Shown: positions 45,901-56,500 of the stretch, in pieces
Numbering within the stretch: the first letter of the stretch is position 1
Layout of the letters: each line of letters starts with the position of its first letter
NCBI GenBank assembly: GCA_026874595.1
Contig: CM049308.1
Coordinates: 49,834,124 to 49,898,123 of the forward strand
DNA length: 64,000 bases
Direction of reading: 5' to 3'
Source: Sipunculus nudus
Taxonomy: Eukaryota > Annelida > Sipuncula > Golfingiida > Sipunculidae
The notes under the pieces: generated by a model
Seen by the model: only the letters and a program-made list of their open reading frames with translations
Database searches by the model: none
Told to the model about the DNA's origin: nothing
Made by a program: the position numbers and the translations under genes

Positions 45901-47384
45901 CAACAATTGTTGTAGTGACCTCACAGACCTGACATGGAAAGTCCCTTCAAGTACTCTCATTGATAAAGGCAACTGAGATAAGAGCAGTATCTTGCATGGT
46001 TTACTATAAATGCTAATATAAAATTACTAGCAAAACCATGTATCTGTAAAGGGGGCTTTTCAGTTCTGTCATTCTTTGGTCAAATGAGTTCTGCCATTCT
46101 TTGGTCAAACGAGTTCTATCTGGGCAAATGGTCAATTTAAGGCATTGTTTCAATTTCTTAGCCAAAAGACTGAATTTTGTCCCATCATTGTTTATCAGAA
46201 ACACATAACAGTTACACCATAATATTCTACAACCTGTAATTCTAAATAAATAGCAGTCTCTTATTATGCCTACTTAATAACTAACCAATGATCTGTTCTA
46301 CTGAACTTAAACTGAACTCTACTGAATTTAAACCAATAAATTCAAACCTTTAGAATAGATTTGTCAGGTTTGCCAAGTGACACTACCCTTGTGAATTACA
46401 CACCTGTTACTGCCTGGTATAGTAGTTGTAAACACAGACCAGATGTTGTGATATTTGTGCATGTCATGGTCAAAGCAAAAGTGCTTAACATACGTGGCAT
46501 AGGGGTGGCAAAATCAATACAATTATTAAGATGACCTGGACATGATATATGGAAAAATTTCCTCACTTAGTAACTCTAATTCTGGCCTCTGTTCCTGCAT
46601 GATATAGATCTTCACACAAAAAGCAGTATGCCTCTGTGTATTTACAGACTCTTTAAGTCATCAAAACCTTTGGTTTCAGTGAATTTTCAAATATTTTTTT
46701 TTTTTTTTTCAGATTGCCAAGGCAGAGAAGTTGAAGCCTCTAGAAGTAGAGCTTAAGAAACTGGAGGATCTCTCTGAATCTATTGTGAATGACTTTGCCT
46801 ACATGCGTTCTCGTGAAGAAGAAATGAGAGATACCAATGGTATGCCTGTTAAAAATTGTTCTTTGAATTAATAGTGATTGCATGTGGGATTTCAAATAAA
46901 CTAAATTTTGGTTTAATCATTTTCTTGTCCATGTTGTGGAAGGGATAAAGGTAATGTATGGTGAATACTGTATATGCCAAGAATTGCTGGTCTGTTAAAA
47001 ACCAGTTTTATATGAGGACCCATATCTTATTATATGATCACAAAATTTCACCATAAAGCTTGATATATTTTCTCTTTCCGGTCATGCTATCTCTCAGAGG
47101 TCAGCTCTGTAGAGCACCCCTTTTACACATTTTAAATGGAGCTACTCCAAGCTCATGATATGATACAGATATGTGTATTGAAACTGTTCTGTGGTTGTCA
47201 CCAGCTGCTTCTTACAGTAATTTTCCCATGTCATTATCTACATATAATGTACCAGGTGTGCTCTGTTATACCAACTATAAGTAAGATTCTGTGTACGTTA
47301 TTTCACTTTTTTACATGTGGGTTGCAATTCATTACTGACATCTCTTCACTACATAAGAATTTTTCTTGCCTTCAGATATGACAA

Positions 47385-47449
<65 letters not shown>

Positions 47450-47878
47450 CCTTATGGTGAAATGGATAAATAGGGACATTTGGGCAATAAATATTTGTTA
47501 ACATACAAACCAGCCATAAGAATACAGTGTATACAATATAATTCTTGCTTGTGTTGGGAATATTTAATATCCATATACATTTTATTCACAGGATGGTTGG
47601 GTATCAAAAAGATAAATAACAGTTGAGAGGCATTCAGGATAGCTGGTCAGCATTATATATGTAATGCTTAAGTATTTTGGTATTATTTGCTTTTTATCAG
47701 CTGTACTCTATTTGTAAACTGGGCAAAGCAACATAAATTGTTGTCTTGTATTTCAGAATCCACCCACTCACGAGTGCTGTATTTCAGTATTTTTTCCATG
47801 CTGTGCCTGCTGGGTCTGGCCACATGGCAGGTCCTGTATCTGCGACGATTCTTCAAGGCAAAGAAACTCATCGAGTGA
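33911..47878 (+). CDS. TMED10: Transmembrane emp24 domain protein 10 (p24 delta), 5 exons
   Basis: TMED10 is a type I membrane protein of the early secretory pathway, a p24 cargo receptor cycling between ER and Golgi in COPI and COPII vesicles. Exons 33911-34090, 41943-42063, 43760-43830, 46713-46839 and 47757-47878 join to 621 nt, 206 aa (human 219). The layout is: signal peptide about 1-20; GOLD domain with Cys32 and Cys93, the expected disulfide pair; a coiled-coil stretch ([19 protein letters not shown]) encoded by exon 4; a transmembrane helix about 174-195; and a cytosolic tail with FF at 198-199 and KKLIE at the end, for COP coat binding. The block VLYFSIFSM and the tail closely match the human protein. 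Intron 1 is 7.85 kb and holds nested transposons; intron 3 carries an antisense selenocysteine tRNA gene. It is convergent with MED6. Confidence 0.97.
35995..36910. mobile_element. GC-rich inverted-repeat segment carrying the 73-bp array
   Basis: The left edge (GCTCCGGACCCGTG..GCAGCTATTTTTCCG..ACATGCGCAG) is an imperfect inverted copy, over about 65 bp, of the right edge (CTGCGCATGTGCAC..GGACGAATAGCCGGC..GGGTCCGAGCCCGGAC). GC content is far above the surrounding hAT sequence. It may be a separate element nested in the hAT element. No target duplication was seen. Confidence 0.5.
36285..36745 (+). repeat. 73-bp tandem array of tRNA-like hairpin units
   Basis: Units start with CTGCCGG or a variant at 36339, 36412, 36485, 36558, 36631 and 36704, exactly 73 bp apart, plus a partial unit on the left. 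Each unit has GCCGGAC, then TAGCTCAGTTGT (11 of 12 matches to the tRNA box A consensus), then GTCCGGC pairing with the first motif over 7 bp, then ACC and a TTTT run. Units 1, 3 and 4 are identical. Units 2, 5 and 6 carry substitutions that break rather than compensate a pair. Solitary relatives follow at about 36800 and 36870. Confidence 0.9.
38373..38450 (-). mobile_element. tRNA-derived SINE head or tRNA pseudogene
   Basis: On the minus strand a 78-nt block starts CATCAGTAAG and ends TAGTGATG (5 bp can pair). It contains box A TTAGCTCAGTGAGTTAAGG and box B GGTTCAAATCC. The T and anticodon stems are poorly paired, so a working tRNA is unlikely. About 150 nt of further SINE-like body may continue to about 38220. 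Confidence 0.55.
38530..41942 (+). other. Rest of TMED10 intron 1
   Basis: No exon or intact element was recognised. There is a 75-bp direct repeat of the motif GCACCCCCAAACCCC (38561, 38636) and a (TTTAA)n run at about 38934-38953. A hAT-type end CAGGGTTGTCAAGTTTTAGG at 41240 is related to the element at 35457-37929. A short motif pair GCGGATT..CTTCTTATC..CACGAC occurs near 39124 and 39503. Confidence 0.5.
42420..43440 (+). other. CpG-enriched block in TMED10 intron 2
   Basis: This part of intron 2 has more CpG and higher GC than the neighbouring AT-rich intron (for example CAGCGGCGATTGACCCGACA near 42450). No frame resembling a known protein, no clear promoter element and no terminal repeats were found. 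It could be an older insertion of different composition or an internal regulatory region. Confidence 0.35.
45583..45669 (-). tRNA. TRNASEC: Selenocysteine tRNA (tRNA-Sec, anticodon TCA)
   Basis: This 87-nt gene on the minus strand matches the vertebrate tRNA[Ser]Sec almost base for base. The 5' end is GCCCGAATG and the 3' end TTCGGGCG. The anticodon loop CTTCAAA has TCA at 45634-45632. The long variable arm follows, and the T-arm is GGTTCAATTCC. The length equals the human gene. The acceptor helix pairs GCCCGAA with TTCGGGC with no mismatch. In the variable arm CTGA pairs with TCAG where human has CTGT/ACAG, a compensated change that argues for a functional gene rather than a decayed copy. 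It decodes UGA as selenocysteine after serylation and conversion by SEPSECS. It lies antisense within TMED10 intron 3. The nearest T5 run downstream (complement of 45526-45530) is about 53 nt away. Confidence 0.96.
45694..45700 (-). promoter_or_regulatory. TATA box of the tRNA-Sec gene
   Basis: TATAAAA on the minus strand lies at -25 to -31 relative to the first tRNA nucleotide. In animals tRNA-Sec is transcribed from a type 3 Pol III promoter with a TATA box near -30 and a PSE near -66 to -47. The corresponding PSE window is 45716-45735. I do not know this species' PSE consensus and cannot confirm it. Confidence 0.75.
47388..47447. repeat. (AT)n microsatellite in TMED10 intron 4
   Basis: About 60 nt of pure AT, 309 nt upstream of the last TMED10 exon. 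Confidence 0.95.
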
Positions 47879-48091
47879 ACACATTCCATGCCCCATACGA
47901 CTGCCCCTCATCATCCCCTCCCAGTAACGGAATACAAGATGGAGTCCTCACCACTACATTACCACTAAGCCCTGTTGACCCTGTCTATGAGATCGGAGGC
48001 CGGCCGTAAAAAGATTCGTGGTGTTGGACCCAACAGTTTTAATTTGAGAGAATTAAAGCTCATTTAATATTGAATGTTGGTAAACAGTAAA

Positions 48092-48097
48092 AATAAA
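48092..48097 (+). promoter_or_regulatory. Likely TMED10 polyadenylation signal AATAAA
   Basis: AATAAA lies 214 nt after the TMED10 stop codon, followed by a GT/T-rich run (GTGTTTTTGTTTTGG), which is the expected arrangement of poly(A) signal and downstream element. Confidence 0.65.
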
Positions 48098-50376
48098 AGT
48101 TTAAAAAGTGTTTTTGTTTTGGCCATGCTGACTGTATGATTCTAGTATTTTTGGGGAAAAAAGTTAAGTTGTAGTCTACTTTCACATGTATGTATTCTTC
48201 AAGTTATGATATTGAAACACCTGATCATTCATGAATTCATCTTTAACACATTATTTTCATTCTTTGCATGCCAGTTATTGAGATGAAGAAGCACAGGGTG
48301 CAATGCTCATGGATTAAATCACATATAAACTCACCAGAGTTACAAATATCCACACAGGTTTCATGCAAATTATTGTTAAACAATCGTTTTTCCTTACCAA
48401 GCTTTTAAATCAAACATATTTCCAGTGGAGAAGTTGTGCATAATTGATACTGTGTCATGAATAGATTTAATTACCTTATTAACCTTTAGGATTTATTTTT
48501 GTATTAGCAGATCACATGAAGTGTTACAGTTGATGCCTAGGATCGTATTATAGGAATTTTGTAAAGACAGACTATCCATGTTTACTTTCAGAATTTGAGA
48601 TGATGTATTGTAGGTTCATATCATCACAACCTCTCAGTATTTAAGCATGTTTCTCAGCTCACTGTTTAACAGTATGGAAATAGCTGTCAAGCAATTTTGG
48701 ATAGTTCCTTCAAAAAAAAAAGTCAAGCATTTCAGACACTTTTCTTTCACAAAGAATACACAGTTAAATTGTGTAGTTTAGTTTTATGTCTCCGTTTAAG
48801 GTATCATCTGACTTTCATAATACAATGTGTATATACAGCACTTGAGTTGATTTTCTATAATAATTGCCTTTAATTAAACTATTAAATCATTTATATCCTG
48901 TCCACAAGGCAATCAGTCAGATCTGCCATCAATCTCTTGACTTGTTGCTATGGTTACAGGTACTTTTTCCAAGGCTTAGGCCAGGATGCACAATGATACG
49001 CCGTGACTGATGGTACAATAAAGTAGCAGTCAAGGTGCAGAAATTTGACTGACATAGCTGTCCGTGAATAATATAACGGCTGTCAAATATATATCTATCT
49101 GTATATATAGTTCCCTTGTGTAAGTGGTCGCAGCAGGAATTTTTTTATTTTTTGTGTGTACCATTTGATCTTTCTCCTGTGATTGTGTTTTCTCCTAGTG
49201 GTCGTGGCACGGTTTCAGTGTTGTGCTTATGGTAATTCAAGGTAGTCAGATTGTTGTTCTATCAGTGCTTTAAGTCGATTTTCATTCATAGATAATCTAG
49301 TTTTGTATTGGGTATGTTTAAAGATAATCATGTTTTGCCTTTGAATATTTGTCAAGGACCATGCTACACAGCTTGTTTGGAAATGCCATCCTTCAGTAGC
49401 AAGGCGTTTATGGGATAAGGTGAGAATTTTTAATCAGAATACAAGGTTGCACGATCAGGGAAAGCTTTATGAACATCGGAAGATCACACAGTAAGCCAAC
49501 CTTAGTGACAAGCATCTGTTTTCTTGTGATACAGCTCTGAATAGAATATTCTGTGTTCATGCATAAGAAGGAAAGCTAAAATCTTAATTAGACATGTATA
49601 GTTAAAAAAAATCGGTAAAAATGGATGTGCAAATTTTGGTCCATTTAAAGGATCAGTCCACCATTGGATTAAACATCAAGATTTTATATAGTACAACACC
49701 GGTATATTCAAATAATGTTAATATGTACCATGATTTTGAATGCTCCACACCAGGATTTGTATCAAACAGTACTTCATACATGCAGCTGTGCTTATGTAAC
49801 AGTTGTTAGGATGTCAGAATTGAGCCTTAACAGTGGATATTGTTCTTTAAATCTGCTGGGGGAAACCGGTTAATTATTATCAAAAGTAAATGTTCAAAGG
49901 TTGCCTTTTGTAGAGAACTGTTTAGTTAAGTATGAATGTCCATGATGTCACTCTTGAAACATCTCTGGAATCAGTAGCTTTATTTTGAAGCTTGATATAA
50001 CATGAAAATTTGTTGATCCCGACTGCTTGTAAATTGCTGTCTTGCTGGCCTGTAGAAGATTTTGAGGTGTTTTGCTTACACTGGACCTCAGGTAGTTGTA
50101 AATATTCTTCCAACCTGAGCCATCTTTCAGTTATACTGGAAGCTGAAGTCATCTGTTCGTAGAAAATGTATGGATTTCTTATGAAGTCTTGTTTGAATAA
50201 ATAAAATCTATACATCTCATGCTTTGTTGTGTTGTAAATTATAAGAGCACAGATCTATGTAAAGTGCTGATGTTATTTTGCTTATGCAAATTATCCCAGA
50301 TAATTTAAATTTCCTGTTTCATCTGTAACAGTTTATATTTTTGAGAAAAGGCCATGAATTCTTTTAAAAGTTATTA
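48098..50376. other. TMED10-MED6 intergenic region, left part
   Basis: No coding exon, RNA gene or repeat with defined ends was recognised here. Part of it may be an extended TMED10 3'UTR using later poly(A) sites. Confidence 0.4.
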
Positions 50377-50377
50377 T

Positions 50378-52208
50378 TGTATCCCCAGACAAAGTCAGGG
50401 GATACAATGTTTTCATACTGGTTCCGCCGCCGCCCCGCATATAAATCTTGTTGGCGCGATAACTCAAAAAAATATTTCACGGATCTTTACCAAACTTGGT
50501 ATATGTATAGATTAGATATGGGTGAGAGGACGACGCCTATTTAAAATGAGGTCATGACCTTTACTAGGAGAGTGTCCTTGACCTTGAATAGGTCCAAATT
50601 TGGGGAAAATCACAAATTCTTAAATATCTCAAGAAATCTTGTATGGATTGATCCCAAAATCAAGTTGATGGAAGATCATGGATAGGGTTGTCATGTTCCA
50701 GAAACTGGTGGCGCCACCTATTATTCTTTACTTGTTTCCGTGCCTTTTAATACCCCCAAAATTGCCACTTGACAGTACTGTGAGCATTATAAGTCAAAAA
50801 CTTAGGAACATATACTTTAATATTATGCATATACATAGATATGGTTTATGGGATGATGTTTATTTAAATTGGGGTCATGACCTATCCTATGAGAGTGGCC
50901 TTGACCTTGAATATTCCCATATTTGGTGAAATTCACACAAAATCTTTAATATCTCAGTAAGGGATACATGGAATGATCCAAAAATCAAATTGACCGAAGA
51001 TCTCGGATAGCTTCGTCTTTTGCAGAAGACAGGTGGCGCCACCTTGTGTCGTTTTCTTGTTAAAATGATGTTAACGCAATAACTTTGTAGGAATTTGAGG
51101 TACAGTCACCAAACCTACAGGTTTGATGCATCTTATCAACGGCTAGCTCAAGTTCCAACATGGATGACCTTAATGCATATTTTTCATCTCACAGCAGTGA
51201 TTATGCTAAGGTGGTGCCACCTTGTGTCGTTTTCTTGCTTTTGCGCCTGTTAATACCCCATCATTGTGTAGTATAGCTAATGCCCTGGAAGATGTCAGGT
51301 GTCCATAGCTCCGTGCCTAAGTCCAGTGTATACTAGGTATTAGCATTGCATTTGTGTGTTTCTAGTAAATGTTTAGTAGTTAATATCTTTGCACTCAGAG
51401 ATCAGAAAACATTCATATAAACATAATTCTAAAGTTCATCATCTCTTTTATTATACCTCTAAATATCAGAAATTTACAATCAGGTTAATTATCAGAATTT
51501 GGGGTCAACAAATGATTTTTAGATTAATTGGGACAGAGAATTTGTTATATTACTAAGAATTTGTTATTAAGTTATATAACAGATTAATTCATTTCATGTC
51601 ATTAATTGGGGTGGGATATCCTAATTAGTTAATGAGTAATTAAAAAGTTTGATACGGAGAAGAAACACACAATTAGGGAACTGACCAGATCAGCCTAGCC
51701 AGCCTCTCTCAGCAACTGACCAATGACAGACCAGCTGTGCACTGATTGGTTGATCAGTGGCTGAGGGGGAAGCTTGGGCTGTTTGAATCAGTCCTACACA
51801 GATTCCCCAACTGTCATGTCATATATATATAGCAAGCCAGAATAAAGGACTTAATATATCAACAAGAACTGGATTACTTATTTATATCAGCACAGCACAG
51901 AATACAGGTGGCGCCACCTTGTGTCTTTTTCTTGCTTTCACACCTTGTAATACCCCACCATTGCCACTTGAAAACTAATGGACAGATTTCTTTCATATCA
52001 TGTATATAGATATTGGTTATTTCAATTTTGATCATGACCTCTCCTATGAGAGTGACCTTTACCTTAAATATGCCAATACTTAAAAGAAACCATGGTGGCT
52101 TGCCAAGTCACGTGTCAGTCTCTGCATCTGAATTCAAGAAGGAATCCTATTCTTCAAGGCTGAGAGGAAGGGAGGGGGGGGGGGGGGGGTAATCGTCTGG
52201 GGATACTA
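50378..52208 (+). mobile_element. Helentron-like family C element with nested solo LTR
   Basis: The 5' end is a hairpin, TTGTATCCCCAGAC..GTCAGGGGATACAA. The 3' end GTCTGGGGATAC is the inverted form of the 5' motif and is preceded by a 16-nt poly-G (52174-52189). The interior has three perfect GGTGGCGCCACC palindromes, each followed by TTGTGTC or similar, and repeated GACCT..ACCTTGA motifs, much like family B. A 607-bp LTR interrupts it. No coding capacity. Confidence 0.6.
51293..51899 (+). mobile_element. Solo LTR of a Gypsy-like retrotransposon
   Basis: A 607-bp block starts TGTCAGGTGT and ends CAGCACAGCACA, so it has TG..CA ends. It is flanked by GAAGA (51288-51292) and GAATA (51900-51904), a 5-bp duplication with one change. 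The right flank continues CAGGTGGCGCC, and the intact repeat reads GAAGACAGGTGGCGCC (51025-51041), which supports the insertion point. TATATATATA near 51822 and AATAAA at 51841-51846 lie near the 3' end as expected for an R region. No internal coding sequence remains. Confidence 0.65.
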
Positions 52209-53560
52209 TGGCACCTGCATTGCCAAGAAATATCTAGTTAAGTCATGAAAATCGATCTGCTGAAAGTGTTTGAACAGTGTTTCTGTGCCCTCTTCGTTCC
52301 GAGTTTCTCAGCGTTTCTGTTGAGACCATTCGTAACCTAACGGTCCCTGCACGATATCATTACCACCTGGAATTAATTTTTCAAGTTTGACATGGTGGTT
52401 CATTGACTCAAGATGTGTGTCAATAATGATAACTAGATCACCATACAAACATTTGCAGATATTATTGTGAAAACATTGCTTTCTCCAAACATTATCAGGG
52501 TAATATCAAGAATAACTCCGTGCCTATGTTTAACTTGGTTTTTTTTAATGCCTTAATCCAGCTTTTTTGTGCAGGAATGGAAACTTGAAATGTCTTTGTC
52601 ACTGTCAGTGTCACAGTGACTTCTCTTGACTGCCAAAGTTTGGTCTTGTGCCTGGTACACTTTACTCTTTCAGCTAATGAATTTCTCCCAGTAATTTTAT
52701 TATTTGATATTAAACATCTTGAGCATAGCTAGTGACTGGGTTCAGGATTTTATTATGTAAGGAAAGGGAAGAAAGAAGATGCCTTTCAACAAACCCAATC
52801 CAGTCAAAGTAATATGACAAATCCTGTAATGTTTGATATGAATTAACACTACATTTTTAGAAATGTTGATTTTGCTTATTACTAATTTGGATATTGTGAC
52901 ACTAGTATTTAGAATACAATACCACAATATGTGGTATTTAATGCTTCATGAAAAGTTTTCCAGATCCTGGCAGCAATCAATATAAGATCCTATGTATAGA
53001 ATTATAAAAGATCAACTATCTCGGTTTCCCTGTGTCAAAAAGGATCCTATTTTCAATATAAATGCCTCTCCTTATATTTAAGAAATTTATCATATGGAAA
53101 ATTATTATTGAAAAAGTTAAAATGGTACAAGTTAAGGCTGTAGATACCACTTTATTTTTAAAACATTGTGGCAATCAACCAGCACAGTGGTGATCCAGGC
53201 AGCTGAGTGACAGCATGCACACCAACTCTATAACATTTGCACTGTCCACATATCTTGCATATCAATGAATGAAAAATGTTGCAAAGGTGCTTGAAACTGC
53301 ACTGACACGAGTTTATTAAATCCACACATAAATATTCAAGTGATGCAAGATAACTGAGCACCAGTGGAATTGTTCCTCTCTTGTATTAAATACAGGATCT
53401 TGCATGAAGTGAATGAAGATTGGACATTATTTCGTATAATGTCCAATTAATAAACAGTTCATGTCTGATTCTCATTTCTGAAGGGTTGTTTCCGTGCTTT
53501 TATGAGATGATCAAACTTCTATAACAGGCTGTGGCACTGCACAGACAGCATTCTGATGTG
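52209..53560. other. TMED10-MED6 intergenic region, right part
   Basis: No gene is recognised. The last 400 bp are probably MED6 3'UTR (minus strand), with AATAAA candidates at 53317-53312 and 53156-53151. Confidence 0.4.
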
Positions 53561-56500
53561 CTACCTCATCAGTTTTTGTTTCTTTTCTGGTGGTGGTCTG
53601 ATTTGGGCGATTTGAGATTTGTCATCCTTTTCAGTCTTTATTTCCTTTGGTTCTTGTTTGATGACTGGTTCTTCTGGAGGAGCTAAAGATAAATTAAAAT
53701 ATATTATAAAACAAACAATCAAGCATGTCAGAAAATATTGTTATGTCAAGATTTTACTTCAATACTACACTTACTCTTTTCTTTGGTACCTTAGACTGAT
53801 CCAGTTTCAAGATCAGGTAATGGCTATTGAAACAATACTAAATATGCTAAAATTTACCTGATCATCAAATTTTAAAATTACTAAGTTTCAATTACATCAT
53901 TCACAGGAACTAATTTCATCCACATTTACAGCAGATTCCTGAGGCAGTGGTTATACCCTGCAGTCATTCCAGATCTCCTTTGTTTTAACTGCTGCTTTGA
54001 ATTGCGAGAGTTAGAATTACTGCAGTGTATAAATGCTGCATGTAGAGTGAAAATTAAAGTGATTATTTTAAATAGTTTGGAGATGGACCAACATTTGCAT
54101 CCTGGTAAAACCCTTTCATATCAGTTAACCATGATGGAGATATAGCTTGCAAAATAAACTCTTATCCAAAAACTTTATGGGATATAGCAATATGGTCTGA
54201 CCAGGTCAAACAACATTTTTTTTTAGAAATAATAATGTCATTTATTGAATATATACATTTTGCATGATGAAATATTTTGCAAAGGCACTTATTTTTTAAT
54301 CAATACAATAATGTAATTAAACTACTTTCACAAGTGTATAGAAATATTACATCACCTGGTTTTTCACCTGTAGCAGGTGCTGCCACCTTTGGAGGGAATT
54401 TTTTGGCAAGTTCAGCAAGCAGTAAATCCACTCTCTGCCTTTGAAAAACAGAACTTGGCTCTTCCTTTTTCTTGGTGTCTTTACCTTTCTGTTTTTCTAT
54501 AAATAAAAAAAATAAATGTCCATTCATCATTAACATTTAACTAAAATCCAACATGTCTTCAAGTCATTATGTTAGATAACTTGGCAAGCTATGGAAAATT
54601 ATTGTGAATGTTATGGCCATCGTCATTGTTTCAAGATAAACTGGTACAAGATGATATTATACACAGGGACCAAATGCCACAATTTAAGTTTCCAAAAGGC
54701 CAACAAGCCAGTTACATCATGAATTTTAAATAAAGCAACTAAACCATCAAGTAACTTAATGTGCGCTCCCTGTATGACAAATGCAAAAAAAATTTGTTGC
54801 TATATTTAGATCAAGGGTCTTGTAATAGTACATTAAATCAGGAGATCTAAATAATCATATAAATGTTAACCTATACAACCTCTGATGCATTTGCTCTTGT
54901 GGATACTGCATTTGAAAAGTTTTGACTAATGTGTGCTGATCACATTATGACATTTGTAATGTCGGATCTGATTGGCCATAATGTGATTTCCCAAATCAAT
55001 TTCCAAACTCAAGTCTTCCAGATCTGCAATCCTCACCTAATGCCAAACATTTCCATGATCCCGACGTGGGTGCTGGTGAGAAAATGAGGTAAACTGTATA
55101 CTACTAACCTGATATCATTTTGTAACAAACTTATTTCCTTTGACATACTTGGTACAAAAGAAAATCACAGGTTGTGTGCTGGCAGTCACACTGTATTTTG
55201 GACAGGTCTGTACTTCTGTTGCCCTACTTGACTCTAATCATTCCTATGAATCTTGGAAAGACAAAGGAAGTCTCTTTTAAATGCTGCACATGAAATAAAC
55301 TCACCGACTGTGGTTGGCAGCCAAACTGGAAATTGGGTGGGTCTGTAATTGATAGAGCTGGAGCCCTCAGAGACACTAATCATCCCTATGTTTTATAGAG
55401 AGATGAAATGTATTCTCTTTGAGATAATGCCCATGAAAGAAAGCATCACAGATAGAGGAACAGAAGGACGGGCAGACAAGGCGATCACTATTAGGGCATC
55501 CCTTTTCAAGCAGGGCCTAACAAGTGATATGAACACTGATCACATGGTAATCCTAAGCCTCCACTGTGTAAGACTACATACGAGATGAACAATGACGTAC
55601 CTTCTTCCTTGTCCTTGAACTCCCACCAGTAACCTTTAGAGGGATGATACCTGGAGTAGGACTGAGCTGAAATATACACACAGCTGTCAGAATGTCATGC
55701 CTGGATATCAATACTGATGATGAGTTCACTGGAGCAGTGAAATGAATGAAACAATTGCATAATTGCATTAGTTAAACTAGTTTCATATCATAATTATTGT
55801 TTCGATGAGACTTAAGTTAACATCGACAAAATACATTTATGAAAGTGTTACTCTAAAAAACTATCATTTATTAAGTCAAAATAAAGGTTCTGTGTTAAAA
55901 AGACTTTATAAAAGTTTTATATTTACCTTCATCAAATGCAGACTGGAGGTAGTGCAATGTGTTGGACTGAAACACAAATAATGGATAAATTAGTACAGTG
56001 ATAATACAACAGGACCTACTTATGATGGATCAATTAGCTTGTTTCACATGAGACAGTACAGATAGTACAGTGATAATACAACAGGATGTACTGAACTTTA
56101 AACAATGAGGCCTCAGAATGTTGTCATCTTATTTGAAGGATTTCTTAAATTTTTTTAAGGTCATCCCAAATGAATTGTTGGTAATAGTAATGTGGAAGAG
56201 GTCTGACACATTTGGTCACAGTGGCCCAGATTTGAACAAGACCTGTACTGAATGAACATGTTGAGATGATAAAGAAGAATAATGTTCCAAGCCTGAGAAA
56301 ACCAGGCAAACTACTGGTGATCAAACATGCAACCTGACATACAAGTGCTTCGCATGACTTCTCTAAAATAATATACACTGATTAGATAAGCTTGCGGGAA
56401 CATGGCTGGCAAAATACTCCTTTGATTTTAAAGGGGCCAAATCACCTCTCTGCCCTTTATAAACTAAAGGTAATCCTGTCGAGCTTTCATTAAAAAAGGC

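Noticed and set aside
47746-48009. 87-codon plus frame overlapping the last TMED10 exon
   Set aside because: It is out of frame with the conserved transmembrane segment and KKLIE tail.
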